From assembly GCA_000437215.1 (NCBI GenBank), contig FR898645.1, positions 1 to 64,000 on the forward strand: a stretch of 64,000 bases of DNA. The letters run 5' to 3'. The position numbers were made by a program, and so were the translations under genes. Position 1 is the stretch's first letter, and each line of letters starts with the position of its first letter. The DNA is from Clostridium sp. CAG:440 (lineage in GTDB: Bacteria; Bacillota; Clostridia; TANB77; CAG-508). Shown piece by piece: positions 18,227 through 27,207 of this stretch. Under the pieces are notes generated by a model. It had not been told where the DNA came from. It saw nothing but the letters and a program-made list of their open reading frames with translations, and made no database searches.

Positions 18227-18856
18227 ATGAAAGAAAAAGAACTAGAAAGATTAACAAAATTAAAAGAAATTGAAAAAGACTTACACAAAAAAGGATTTAA
18301 ATATATATGTGGTATAGATGAAGCAGGAAGAGGACCTTTAGCAGGTCCTGTTGTTGTTGCTGGAGCAATAATGCCAGAAGATTCAATGATAGAAGGGGTA
18401 AATGATTCAAAAAAAGTATCAGAGAAAAAAAGAGAAATACTATATGATAAAATAATAGAAGAAGCAATAAGCTATAGTGTTGCAATAATAGATGAAAAGA
18501 TAATTGATGAAATAAACATATTAAATGCAACAAAAAAGGGACTAACCCAAGTAGTAGGTGGGCAAAAAGTAAAACCTGACATAATAATAGTAGATGCATT
18601 AAATAATATAGACACATTAGGAATACCATATACACCAATAATAAAAGGTGATGCTTTAGCATATTCAATTTCTTGTGCTTCAATAATTGCTAAAGTAACA
18701 AGGGACAGAATAATGAGGCAAATGGACGAAATATACCCTGAATATGGATTTGCAGGACATAAAGGATATGGAACAGCAAAACATATTGCAGCTATTAAAG
18801 AATATGGACTATGTAAAATACATAGAAGAAGCTTTACAAAAAACTTTGTTAAATAG
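18227..18856 (+). CDS. rnhB: ribonuclease HII
   Basis: Removes ribonucleotides from DNA and RNA-DNA hybrids. The 209-residue length is normal. The catalytic acids are visible in CGIDEAGRGPLAGPVV near residue 30 and in the IIVDALNN segment near 120. KGDALAYSISCASIIAK and the C-terminal GYGT motif are also family features. AGAAGGA lies before the start. It is closely followed by the nucleoside phosphorylase (10 bp). Confidence 0.96.
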   Translation: MKEKELERLTKLKEIEKDLHKKGFKYICGIDEAGRGPLAGPVVVAGAIMPEDSMIEGVNDSKKVSEKKREILYDKIIEEAISYSVAIIDEKIIDEINILNATKKGLTQVVGGQKVKPDIIIVDALNNIDTLGIPYTPIIKGDALAYSISCASIIAKVTRDRIMRQMDEIYPEYGFAGHKGYGTAKHIAAIKEYGLCKIHRRSFTKNFVK

Positions 18857-18866
18857 GAGAAAAGTA

Positions 18867-20171
18867 ATGAATATATTGGATATAATTTCAAACAAAAGAG
18901 ATAAAAAAGAGTTAACAAAAGAGGAAATAGAATATTTTGTAAAAGGTTATACAAGTGGTGAAATTGCAGACTACCAAGCTGCAAGTTTAATTATGGCAAT
19001 ATACCTAAATGGAATGACAAAACAAGAAACAACTAATTTAAGCTTTGCAATGGCACATTCTGGTGAAATATTAAACTTAAGCAGTCTAGGAAAAATAATA
19101 GTAGATAAACATTCAACAGGAGGAGTTGGGGACAAGGTATCTATTATTTTGTTACCACTTGTAGCATCACTTGGAATTCCTGTTGCAAAAATGTCGGGAA
19201 GAGGACTTGGATTTACCGGAGGAACAGTAGATAAGTTAGAGTCAATACCAGGTTATAAGACACAAATAGACATTAAAACTTTTATAAAAAATGTAAAAGA
19301 CATAGGAATAAGTATGATAGCACAAACATTAAATTTAGCACCAGCAGATAAAAAATTATATGCTTTAAGAGATGTTACATCTTGTGTAGAAAGCATACCA
19401 TTAATAGCATCAAGCATAATGAGTAAAAAAATTGCAAGTGGTGCAGATAAAATAGTGCTAGATGTTACATGTGGCGAGGGAGCATTTATGAAAACAAAAG
19501 AAGATGCAAAAAAACTAGCCAAAGAGATGATAGAAATAGGAAAACTTGCAGGAAAAGAAACAAGATGTGTTATAACAAAAATGGATGAGCCATTAGGGTA
19601 TAGTGTAGGAAATACTCTAGAGGTAATAGAAGCAATAAATTGTTTAAAGGCAAATATGCCAGAAGATGTAAAACAAGTAGTATTGGAACTTGGAAATCAA
19701 ATGATGATACTTTCAAAAATGGGAACAGATGAAGAAAAGAATAAACAAAGATTACTAGAAAATATAGAAAATGGAAAGGCATACAATAAATTTTTAGAAC
19801 TTGTAAAAAATCAAGGCGGAGATATTAGCTATATAGAAGATATAAATAAATTCCCAAAAGCAAAATACCAAAAGAAAGTTATAGCAAATAAGATGGGCTA
19901 TGTAAATAGTATAAATGCTTTAGAAATAGGAAAACTTGCTTGCTATTTAGGAGCGGGAAGAATTGAAAAAGAAGATAATATAGATCATGAAGTTGGAATA
20001 GTACTTAATAAAAAAGTAGGAAATAAAGTAGAAAAAGATGATGTATTAGCATATATTTATGCAAATGATAAAGAAAAATTAGAAAATGCACAAGAAAAAT
20101 TAATTGATATAATAAAGATAAATGATTTTATTCAAGAAAAAACAAAAATTGTAGAAGAGGTATTGATTTAG
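18867..20171 (+). CDS. pdp: pyrimidine-nucleoside phosphorylase
   Basis: Splits thymidine, deoxyuridine or uridine with phosphate for salvage. The 434-residue length fits. DKHSTGGVGDKVSI (phosphate site), SGRGLGFTGGTVDKLE and the C-terminal domain are recognisable. The start at 18867 has AGGAGAA 6 nt upstream; the longer frame from 18744 lies inside rnhB. Thymidine phosphorylase (deoxy-specific) is the alternative; I cannot separate them by eye. Confidence 0.93.
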   Translation: MNILDIISNKRDKKELTKEEIEYFVKGYTSGEIADYQAASLIMAIYLNGMTKQETTNLSFAMAHSGEILNLSSLGKIIVDKHSTGGVGDKVSIILLPLVASLGIPVAKMSGRGLGFTGGTVDKLESIPGYKTQIDIKTFIKNVKDIGISMIAQTLNLAPADKKLYALRDVTSCVESIPLIASSIMSKKIASGADKIVLDVTCGEGAFMKTKEDAKKLAKEMIEIGKLAGKETRCVITKMDEPLGYSVGNTLEVIEAINCLKANMPEDVKQVVLELGNQMMILSKMGTDEEKNKQRLLENIENGKAYNKFLELVKNQGGDISYIEDINKFPKAKYQKKVIANKMGYVNSINALEIGKLACYLGAGRIEKEDNIDHEVGIVLNKKVGNKVEKDDVLAYIYANDKEKLENAQEKLIDIIKINDFIQEKTKIVEEVLI

Positions 20172-20246
20172 AATTAAAGCTATAATTATAACTAAAAAAT
20201 TAAAGCAATTAGCAAATTTTTCTTAATAATTATTTGTAAAAAAATA

Positions 20247-20274
20247 TTGAAAAATGTAGTTTATATGCTATAAT
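20247..20274 (+). promoter_or_regulatory. promoter of the cdaA operon
   Basis: TTGAAA, 16 nt, TATAAT, 33 bp before the small gene at 20308. Confidence 0.6.
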
Positions 20275-20307
20275 TATATAAGATAACAAACGAAAGGATG
20301 AATTTTA

Positions 20308-20457
20308 ATGAAAAAAGAAAAAAAACAAAATCAAGTAAAAAAACATAAAAATATGGACAAAGGAACAGTATTTGTTAGAATAATGGCAGCAATACTTGCA
20401 ATACTTATGGTAGGGGGAACATCAATATCATTTATATATGCACTAATAAACGGATAA
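20308..20457 (+). CDS. small single-span membrane protein upstream of cdaA
   Basis: A 49-residue protein with a very basic head (18 residues, 9 Lys) and one membrane helix (about 21-46). GAAAGGATG lies before the ATG. The stop is 13 bp before cdaA, so the two are cotranscribed. I do not recognise the family with certainty. A role with the diadenylate cyclase is possible from position only. Confidence 0.65.
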   Translation: MKKEKKQNQVKKHKNMDKGTVFVRIMAAILAILMVGGTSISFIYALING

Positions 20458-20470
20458 AAAGGAGAAAAAT

Positions 20471-21397
20471 ATGAATAATGTAGGAATGTCGTTTGAAACA
20501 TTTTATAATGAAAACATTTTAGAATATTTCAAAACATTGCAAGAATCACCATTTAAACTAATAAGTTTATTAATAGATATAGGAATAGTTTTATTTTTGC
20601 TTTATTATGCAGTAAAAGCAGTAAAAGGATCTAGGGCATGGCATTTATTAAAAGGAATTGCACTATTTATATTAATAACAATTTTAAGTGGAGTATTAAA
20701 TTTAAAAATACTAAATTCAATCTTATCTGGAATAATGAATTGGGGTGTTATAGCAATAATTGTAATATTCCAACCAGAGCTAAGACGTGCATTAGAACAA
20801 CTTGGAACAAACAAGTTTACCAAATTTTTTGGAATAGAAAAAGATGTTGCAACAAAAACAAAAGAAGATATATATAAAATTGTTATAGCAGCATCAGAAC
20901 TTTCTAAAACAAAAACCGGAGCATTAATAGTAATAGAAAGAGATATAGAAATAAAAGATATTATATCAACAGGTGTTCCAATGGAAGCAGAGGTTTCTCC
21001 ACAATTATTAGTAAATATATTTGTGCCAAAAACTCCACTTCATGATGGGGCAGTTATAATAAGCAATAATAAAATTGCAGCAGCAGCATGTGTTTTACCA
21101 CTTGCAGATGATAAAGATATAGCTCAAGAGCTTGGAACACGTCATAGAGCAGCTATTGGGATTTCAAAAGAATCAGACAGTATTGTTGTTGTAGTTTCAG
21201 AAGAAACAGGAAAAATTTCTGTTGCAAAAGATGGAACACTAATTGCAGATGTAAGAGAAGATGTATTAAAGAAAATATTAATTAGTAATGTAGTAACAAA
21301 AAGATTTACAACAGAAAAAAAGGAAAGAAAACATAGAATAATTAAACAAAAGGAAAACAAAGAAAAACAACAAGAAAATAAAAATGAGGACAAATAA
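20471..21397 (+). CDS. cdaA: membrane diadenylate cyclase
   Basis: Makes the second messenger c-di-AMP from two ATP. The 308-residue protein has three N-terminal membrane helices (about 32-100) and the DAC domain with DGAVII near residue 196 and RHRAAIGIS near 227. A Lys/Glu/Asn-rich C-terminal tail is present. The usual downstream partner cdaR and glmM are absent; truA follows after a hairpin. Confidence 0.95.
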   Translation: MNNVGMSFETFYNENILEYFKTLQESPFKLISLLIDIGIVLFLLYYAVKAVKGSRAWHLLKGIALFILITILSGVLNLKILNSILSGIMNWGVIAIIVIFQPELRRALEQLGTNKFTKFFGIEKDVATKTKEDIYKIVIAASELSKTKTGALIVIERDIEIKDIISTGVPMEAEVSPQLLVNIFVPKTPLHDGAVIISNNKIAAAACVLPLADDKDIAQELGTRHRAAIGISKESDSIVVVVSEETGKISVAKDGTLIADVREDVLKKILISNVVTKRFTTEKKERKHRIIKQKENKEKQQENKNEDK

Positions 21398-21401
21398 AAT
21401 A

Positions 21402-21436
21402 TGCCATAGTATACATTAAATGTGTATGCTATGGTA
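21402..21436 (+). terminator. stem-loop between cdaA and truA
   Basis: TGCCATAGTATACAT pairs with GTGTATGCTATGGTA (15 bp with a few G-T pairs) around a 5-nt loop. It is followed by TAATTGTTT rather than a clean T-run. TATAAT at 21435-21440 may also serve as the truA -10 box. Confidence 0.45.
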
Positions 21437-21466
21437 TAATTGTTTAAATAAAAAGATGGTGAAATT

Positions 21467-22210
21467 ATGAGAAATATAAAATTAACAATAGAATATGATG
21501 GGAAAGAATTTAATGGTTGGCAAAAACAACCTAATAAGTTAAATATTCAAGGAAATATAGAACGTGCAATAGAAACAATAACAGGAGAAAAGGTTGACTT
21601 AAATGCTTCTGGAAGAACTGATGCAGGTGTACACGCAATAGCTCAAGTTGCAAATTTTAAAACCAATTCTACACTACCTATAGAAAAATGGCCTTTGGCA
21701 TTAAATGCAAATTTAAAAAAATCAATAAGAATAAAAGATGCAAAAGAAGTAGATTTAAGGTTCCATAGTAGATTAACATGTAAGAAAAAAACATATAGGT
21801 ATGTAATAAATAATTCTAAATATGGAACTGCAATATATAGAAATTTGGAAACACATATTCCGTATAAATTAGATGTAATTAAAATGCAAAATGCTGCAAA
21901 ATATTTTGAAGGAGAACATGACTTTAAAGCATTTAAAGCAAGTGGAACAAGTAGTAAAAGTAGTGTTAGGACAATATATAGTGCAAAAGTAATTGATGCT
22001 GGAAATGAAAAAATATACATAGAACTAACCGGAAATGGATTCTTATATAACATGGTAAGAATAATTTCTGGAACATTGGTTGATGTGGGATGTGGAAAAA
22101 TTAAGCCTGAAGAAATAAAAAATATAATAGAATCAAGAAACAGAAACTTAGCAGGTAAAACATTACCACCACAAGGATTATATTTAGTAAATGTAGAGTA
22201 TGAAAATTAA
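21467..22210 (+). CDS. truA: tRNA pseudouridine(38-40) synthase
   Basis: Modifies uridines 38-40 in tRNA anticodon stems. The 247-residue length is typical. The catalytic Asp is in ASGRTDAGVHA near residue 52, with FNGWQKQP at the N-terminus and GFLYNMVR near 193. The start has AAGATGGTG upstream. Confidence 0.96.
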   Translation: MRNIKLTIEYDGKEFNGWQKQPNKLNIQGNIERAIETITGEKVDLNASGRTDAGVHAIAQVANFKTNSTLPIEKWPLALNANLKKSIRIKDAKEVDLRFHSRLTCKKKTYRYVINNSKYGTAIYRNLETHIPYKLDVIKMQNAAKYFEGEHDFKAFKASGTSSKSSVRTIYSAKVIDAGNEKIYIELTGNGFLYNMVRIISGTLVDVGCGKIKPEEIKNIIESRNRNLAGKTLPPQGLYLVNVEYEN

Positions 22211-22269
22211 AGAACCAAATTTATAGGGTTTGCATAAAATATAGTAAAAAAGAAAGGAAAGGATTGCCT

Positions 22270-22755
22270 ATGAATAATTTACTTATATTTTTTGCTATAC
22301 CTGTAGCTGTAATTATATTTTCAATAGTATTACAAAAACTTTTAAAATGTCCAATATTAGTAGCAAGCACAATTTTTGCAATTTTATTGCTTATAGCATT
22401 TACTAATTTTACTACTACCTTTTTAGTGGCAGTAATAATCTATACAATTTTATCTTTTATAGTTGCATATTTAACTATGATAATTCAAAAAATACTTAGA
22501 AATTTGCAAAATCATAATATGTGTGGATGCTGTCAAAGAAATTTAGATAATATGGTTAATAATACAAATAATCAAGATGTATTAACAATAAATGCTAATA
22601 TTGAAACATTAGGAAACAATTCAAATAATGACTCAAATAACGGATGTGGTTGTGATAATGATAATAATGTAATAACAGCAAGTGCAAATGTTATTCCAAA
22701 TAGTAGTAATAATGGTAGAACAGGTAGCTTTAATGGTTGCTATAGAAGAAGATAA
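22270..22755 (+). CDS. membrane protein with Cys/Asn-rich tail (DUF2651-like N-terminus)
   Basis: A 161-residue protein. Three hydrophobic segments (residues 2-85) resemble small YbeF/DUF2651-type membrane proteins. The tail is Asn/Ser-rich with clustered Cys (CGCC, CGCD). The start at 22270 follows AAAGGATTG; the TTG two codons earlier is unlikely. A hairpin (AGGTT/AACCT near 22765-22790) with a T-run follows. Function unknown. Confidence 0.6.
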   Translation: MNNLLIFFAIPVAVIIFSIVLQKLLKCPILVASTIFAILLLIAFTNFTTTFLVAVIIYTILSFIVAYLTMIIQKILRNLQNHNMCGCCQRNLDNMVNNTNNQDVLTINANIETLGNNSNNDSNNGCGCDNDNNVITASANVIPNSSNNGRTGSFNGCYRRR

Positions 22756-22856
22756 AAATAATTAGGTTTGTCAAGTATAGATGAACCTATTTTTTATTCT
22801 TGAAAAAAATAAAAATATATGTTATTATATATAAACAAAATAAAAGGAGAATGTAT

Positions 22857-23714
22857 ATGTTAGAGGTAATAGAAGAGACACTATTAGATAGTATAAAATT
22901 AATACCATTTTTGTTTATTGCATATTTAATAATGGAATATATAGAACATAAAACTAGCCAAAAATCTAGAGAAACCATAAAAAAATCTGGAAAATTTGGA
23001 CCATTAATAGGAAGCTTTTTAGGAATATTTCCACAATGTGGTTTTTCAGTAGTTGCAACTAATTTTTATGCTGGACGAGTTATAACACTTGGAACACTAA
23101 TTTCAGTATATTTAACAACATCTGATGAAATGATTCCAATAATGATTTCAGAAGCTGTACCATTATGGACAATACTAAAAATCTTATTTGTAAAATTAGT
23201 AATTGGAATTGTAGCAGGATTTGTAATTGATTTTGTATTAAGATTAATTAATAAAAACAAAAAGATAGAAGAAGAAAATATTGTTGACTTGTGTGAACAT
23301 GATCATTGCCATTGTGAAAAGGGGATACTAAAATCTTCTATTCATCATACATTAAGTATTTTTGTATTTATATTAATAGTTACATTTATAATAAATATTG
23401 CAATTTATTTTATAGGGGAAGAAAATATATCAAATATATTATTGAATAAACCAATACTTGGGCCAATTGTATCTAGCCTAATTGGACTAATTCCAAACTG
23501 TGCTTCTTCTGTAATTATAACAAATATGTATTTAAAAAATGTTATAAATGTTGGTACTATGATAGCTGGACTTTTAGTAAATGCAGGGGTAGGACTTGTT
23601 GTGTTGTTTAAGACTAATAAAAAAATAAAAGATAATATTGCAATAATCTGCTTGCTTTATATAGTAGGAGTTATTTCTGGAATTGTATTAGAATTTTTTA
23701 AATTTACAGTATAA
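22857..23714 (+). CDS. ArsP_2-type permease (putative manganese or arsenic exporter)
   Basis: A 285-residue membrane protein with two similar halves. Each has a Pro-Gln-Cys/Pro-Asn-Cys motif: GIFPQCGFS near residue 58 and GLIPNCASS near 212. Between them lies a metal-binding loop CEHDHCHCE near 145-153. This is the layout of the ArsP_2 family, annotated as putative Mn or As transport. The start at 22857 is chosen because AGGAGA lies 6 nt upstream; the ATG at 22851 abuts it directly. Substrate not determined. Confidence 0.82.
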   Translation: MLEVIEETLLDSIKLIPFLFIAYLIMEYIEHKTSQKSRETIKKSGKFGPLIGSFLGIFPQCGFSVVATNFYAGRVITLGTLISVYLTTSDEMIPIMISEAVPLWTILKILFVKLVIGIVAGFVIDFVLRLINKNKKIEEENIVDLCEHDHCHCEKGILKSSIHHTLSIFVFILIVTFIINIAIYFIGEENISNILLNKPILGPIVSSLIGLIPNCASSVIITNMYLKNVINVGTMIAGLLVNAGVGLVVLFKTNKKIKDNIAIICLLYIVGVISGIVLEFFKFTV

Positions 23715-23754
23715 AAAATATCCTCACTTCTGAAATGAAGTGAGGATATTTTTT
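23713..23754. terminator. bidirectional terminator
   Basis: Eighteen-base-pair perfect stem (23713-23730 with 23737-23754), 6-nt loop, A-run and T-run on either side, between convergent genes. Confidence 0.88.
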
Positions 23755-26083
23755 ATTTTTTATCATTATTTGGATTTCCTTTTTTTAGGTTTACAATTAT
23801 TGCATCTTCATTATCAAATAAGTATGATGAATCAGAAGTATCTGTTTGAACAGGGTCAAATTCATTTCTGTCATCTTTAAAATCCACATGTCTAAAATCA
23901 AATTTTTTATTTTGTGTTTCGTCTTCTGAAACACTGTTGTCTGAGTTAGAATATTTATTAAAATCGTATTTTTTAATATTTTGTGGTTCTTTATATTTTG
24001 AAGATAAATATTTAAATCTTCCAACACCAGCCATTGGCTTTCCATTATCACCTTTTAGTTTATATGCAAAGAAATTTTTGCCTAATGTTTGTAATTTTCC
24101 AGGGGATGCATTAGGAACAAATTTCCATGTTACGCTACCATGTTTTGAATCATATTTCATGGTATTAAAATCAATACTATCGCTCATCTTCCATTCTCTG
24201 TGCTCTCCAAGTTCTTTTGACCACCATTCTAGTTCATCTATATCTGCATTTCCTGTAAATATTTTATTAGAACAGTTAGAAAGAATTGTTTGTCTATAAT
24301 GTTCTTTGACATTAGGAGTATCTAATTGTGATAGATTTTGTGCGGTAATTATAGTTCCTACTTTATATTTTCTATACATTGTAAATAATGCTTCTGTAGA
24401 CTTTCCAAGAAAATCAGGGAATTCATCAATATATAAAAAGTTTGCAATTCTATTATTTTCATTGCCAGGTCTTCTTAATACTGCATTTTGCATTGCAAGT
24501 AAGAAGAATAAGCCAAATGCTTTATGTGTTGTCATACCTAAATCTCCACGTCTTGTACATACAAAAGTAAGATCTCCATTAGATAGCATTTCATCAAAAT
24601 TAATATTTTCGTGTCTATTACATAAAATTGTTTTTACTCCAGGAAGACGTAACAAACTGTCTAATTGTGTAACTGCAGAATAAATATATTTTTCAGTTTC
24701 ATCTCTACCAGAACCAGTTTTGTAGAAATTTTTTCTAAAATAAGCAAGTTGAATACTGTATTTTTTAGCTAAATCTTCATTATGTGCAAGTATTTCACAC
24801 ATTTTTTCAACTAAGTCAAAATTTGTAAACATTTTTAGCATATCTTCAAGGTTTGGTAATAAACCATCATTCATTCTTGGGTACATTTCTTTTAATATAA
24901 TTGCCATATTTTCAATTGCTTGCAAAGCAACATTTTCTCTGTATGCTTCTTCAATTTCACTATGTTGCGTTGCATACATTCCTTTTATTACAGATGAAAT
25001 TGTAATTGCAATTTTTGTTGGATCATCATAAACAAATGGATTTAATCCTATAGAATCAATATTTTCTGGATCTATTAAATTGTATTTAAATCCAAAATTT
25101 TTACTTACTTCTACCATATGCTCTATAATTTCACTGTCAGGAGATAGTACTGTAACTCCAACATTTCTGTATATTATAGAATCAGAAGAATCTAATATCA
25201 TTTTTTTCATAAAAGCTTTAAAAACAGTATCTTTTCCGTATGCAGGTGAAATCATATTTAAACTAAAGTTTTTGTTTAAGTAGTCATTGCTATATGGTTT
25301 ATTTAGGACTGCAATTCTAGTTTTTAATGCAGTAAATCCAAGTTCTTTAGAAGTTTCTCTAAAAAAGTATTTTTTTTCTATATCTCTTGCAATCATTGGT
25401 TCTAATACAGCAGATGTTTTCCCAGTACCAGATCCACCACAAACAAACATTGGTTGAAATCTTGAAACTTCAGGCATTTTTACATTTTTTCCATTTTCAT
25501 CATCTGTACATAAGTACATTTCTAAACTATATGGTCCATAGTCTTTTTTGTTTTCAGAAAGTCTAATTCCACCATAATCCCATATTGAACGAGTATGTTG
25601 AGATGAATCATTAACAGAAAAGTATAAAAATTTAAACATTGGAAATACAGTCATTAATGGTAAGTATAATGATAAACTTATAAATGCAGGTTTTACCAAT
25701 TCAGAAAAGTCTGTAATTAAATCAACATAATTTGTTGTTCCTATCAAGAAAAGCCACGCTCCCATGTTAAGCCATTGGGTAAACATTGATAAAACTATTA
25801 TGTAAAAGGCTATTGAATAAACATAAAATAATGTAACCTTTTGTTTTTTTGAAGTTGCAAATTCTGATGAGCCAGAAAATAAAAATGCAAATAGAGGACA
25901 TGCCATTGCAAAAGTATATGCAAATGGTCCCCAATAAGAATAAGAAACTCCAGTAAAAATCATAAATAATAGTTCTACTAATCTATCTACTACAAGATAT
26001 ATTGTTACTAATGTTAAAATATATGTTGCAAATGTGTTTCGACTTGTATTTAATTTCTTTAAAAATTTATCTATTAATTTCAT
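23753..26083 (-). CDS. VirD4/TraG-family coupling ATPase, solitary
   Basis: A 776-residue protein with four N-terminal membrane helices (within residues 17-155), Walker A GGSGTGKT at about 216-223, and Walker B-like FLYIDEFPDF near 560. IITAQNLSQLD and the TraG/TraD C-terminal region follow, then an Asp/Asn-rich tail. Such ATPases pass DNA or protein to type IV secretion channels. No relaxase, VirB4 or other conjugation gene is near, and the flanks are ordinary chromosomal genes, so it does not look like part of an intact element. Its job here is unknown. Confidence 0.85.
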   Translation of the reverse strand: MKLIDKFLKKLNTSRNTFATYILTLVTIYLVVDRLVELLFMIFTGVSYSYWGPFAYTFAMACPLFAFLFSGSSEFATSKKQKVTLFYVYSIAFYIIVLSMFTQWLNMGAWLFLIGTTNYVDLITDFSELVKPAFISLSLYLPLMTVFPMFKFLYFSVNDSSQHTRSIWDYGGIRLSENKKDYGPYSLEMYLCTDDENGKNVKMPEVSRFQPMFVCGGSGTGKTSAVLEPMIARDIEKKYFFRETSKELGFTALKTRIAVLNKPYSNDYLNKNFSLNMISPAYGKDTVFKAFMKKMILDSSDSIIYRNVGVTVLSPDSEIIEHMVEVSKNFGFKYNLIDPENIDSIGLNPFVYDDPTKIAITISSVIKGMYATQHSEIEEAYRENVALQAIENMAIILKEMYPRMNDGLLPNLEDMLKMFTNFDLVEKMCEILAHNEDLAKKYSIQLAYFRKNFYKTGSGRDETEKYIYSAVTQLDSLLRLPGVKTILCNRHENINFDEMLSNGDLTFVCTRRGDLGMTTHKAFGLFFLLAMQNAVLRRPGNENNRIANFLYIDEFPDFLGKSTEALFTMYRKYKVGTIITAQNLSQLDTPNVKEHYRQTILSNCSNKIFTGNADIDELEWWSKELGEHREWKMSDSIDFNTMKYDSKHGSVTWKFVPNASPGKLQTLGKNFFAYKLKGDNGKPMAGVGRFKYLSSKYKEPQNIKKYDFNKYSNSDNSVSEDETQNKKFDFRHVDFKDDRNEFDPVQTDTSDSSYLFDNEDAIIVNLKKGNPNNDKK

Positions 26084-26232
26084 AAAAGTTGTCCTTTCGA
26101 AAAATAATTATACATATATATTATCTTATAAAATTGGCAAAAAAACAAGTATTTTAGGCAAAAAAACTAACAAAATTTTGGAATATTTAAAAAAATTTTA
26201 CATATAATAGAAAAAATAGGTGGGAGGTAAAA

Positions 26233-26517
26233 ATGCAAGAGGAATTTTTAAAAGAAAATAAAATTATAGAAAAAACAGAAATAGAAAAGGAAGAGGAATT
26301 GATAATTAATATATTGAAAACAAAAAGAGAGCTAAATGTAGCAAGACAAAATTTTGAATATGCACAAGGTGATTTAATTGATTATTACTCATATCAAATA
26401 AAAGCAAATCAATCAAAATTAGATTATTTAATAAAATTAGCAAAGAAAAAAGGAATTATTGTTGATATAATTTCAGATGCAAAATTTAGAATAGAACAAG
26501 AAAATAAAGCTGTTTAA
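26233..26517 (+). CDS. yaaL: YaaL/DUF2508 family protein
   Basis: A 94-residue, charged, mostly helical protein with the family core ARQNFEYAQGDLIDYYSYQI. In spore-forming Firmicutes yaaL usually lies just before bofA, as here, although recR is not seen upstream. GGGAGG precedes the start. Molecular role unknown. Confidence 0.82.
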   Translation: MQEEFLKENKIIEKTEIEKEEELIINILKTKRELNVARQNFEYAQGDLIDYYSYQIKANQSKLDYLIKLAKKKGIIVDIISDAKFRIEQENKAV

Positions 26518-26617
26518 TGGAATATTTGTCCATATTTAAACATAAAAATTGTAATAAATAATTAATTAAATATATAAAATTTATTATTTTACAAAATTTG
26601 TGTTTAAGGAGCGTTTT

Positions 26618-26878
26618 ATGGATTATAATATTTTAACATATTTGGCATGTATTTGTTTTTTATTCTTATTTGGAAGAATATTTATAGTTCCTATAAAAAA
26701 AGTTTTAAAATTGGTTGTTAATTCTATTTTAGGTGGGGCAATCATTTATATTATAAATCTAATAGGGAATAGTTTTAATTTTCATATTGGACTTAATTTT
26801 TTTACAAGCATTTTAATTGGAATACTAGGAATTCCAGGTGCAGTAGTACTTGTAATATTAAAACTTTTAATAGGATAG
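26618..26878 (+). CDS. bofA: BofA-like sigma-K processing inhibitor
   Basis: Membrane protein that holds the SpoIVFB protease inactive until the spore checkpoint is passed. The 86-residue protein has the family pattern GRIFIVPIKKVLKLVVNSILGG and GLNFFTSILIGILGIPG. The start at 26618 has AAGGAG 8 nt upstream. Its TAG stop lies inside the first bases of the giant inverted repeat at 26875. Confidence 0.9.
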   Translation: MDYNILTYLACICFLFLFGRIFIVPIKKVLKLVVNSILGGAIIYIINLIGNSFNFHIGLNFFTSILIGILGIPGAVVLVILKLLIG

Positions 26879-27207
26879 ACATTGGGACGGGGATTTTGTC
26901 TTAAGGTTTGCAGCCTGCTATCACCAACTTAAGGTTAAACGGCAATAAATGGTCTATAGCTAGGGATAGATGGCAATAATATATTAATTTTTGTACCTTG
27001 GTGTCGCAACCAACAAAATTAAAAAATATGCAGGTTGCTCCAATTCGCACTCGTGCAAGCACTCGTTTGATCGCTTACGCGGTACTTCAAATTAATATAT
27101 TATTACCATCCACCCCCTTAAGCCATTGACCATTTATTGCCGTTTAACCTTAAGTTGGTGATAGCAGGCTGCAAACCTTAAGACAAAATCCCCGTCCCAA
27201 TGTCTAT
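26875..27207. repeat. 333-bp near-palindromic element with 80-bp perfect terminal inverted repeats
   Basis: Arms 26875-26954 and 27128-27207 are exact reverse complements. Inside them a second, imperfect pair (about 26960-27000 and 27084-27122, sharing AATAATATATTAATTT) continues the fold. The centre is GC-richer, with CACTCG repeated at 27048 and 27060. The outer motif GGGACGGGG...TTTTGTCTTAAGG is shared with the hairpin at 59043. No ORF of note inside. The stop codons of bofA and glmS (both TAG) are each formed by the outermost bases. It looks like a MITE or REP-type element that also ends convergent transcription. Confidence 0.85.

Noticed and set aside
18297..18984. Leu-rich minus-strand ORFs opposite rnhB
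   Set aside because: These are antisense shadows of AT-rich codons in a well-supported gene, with no ribosome sites.
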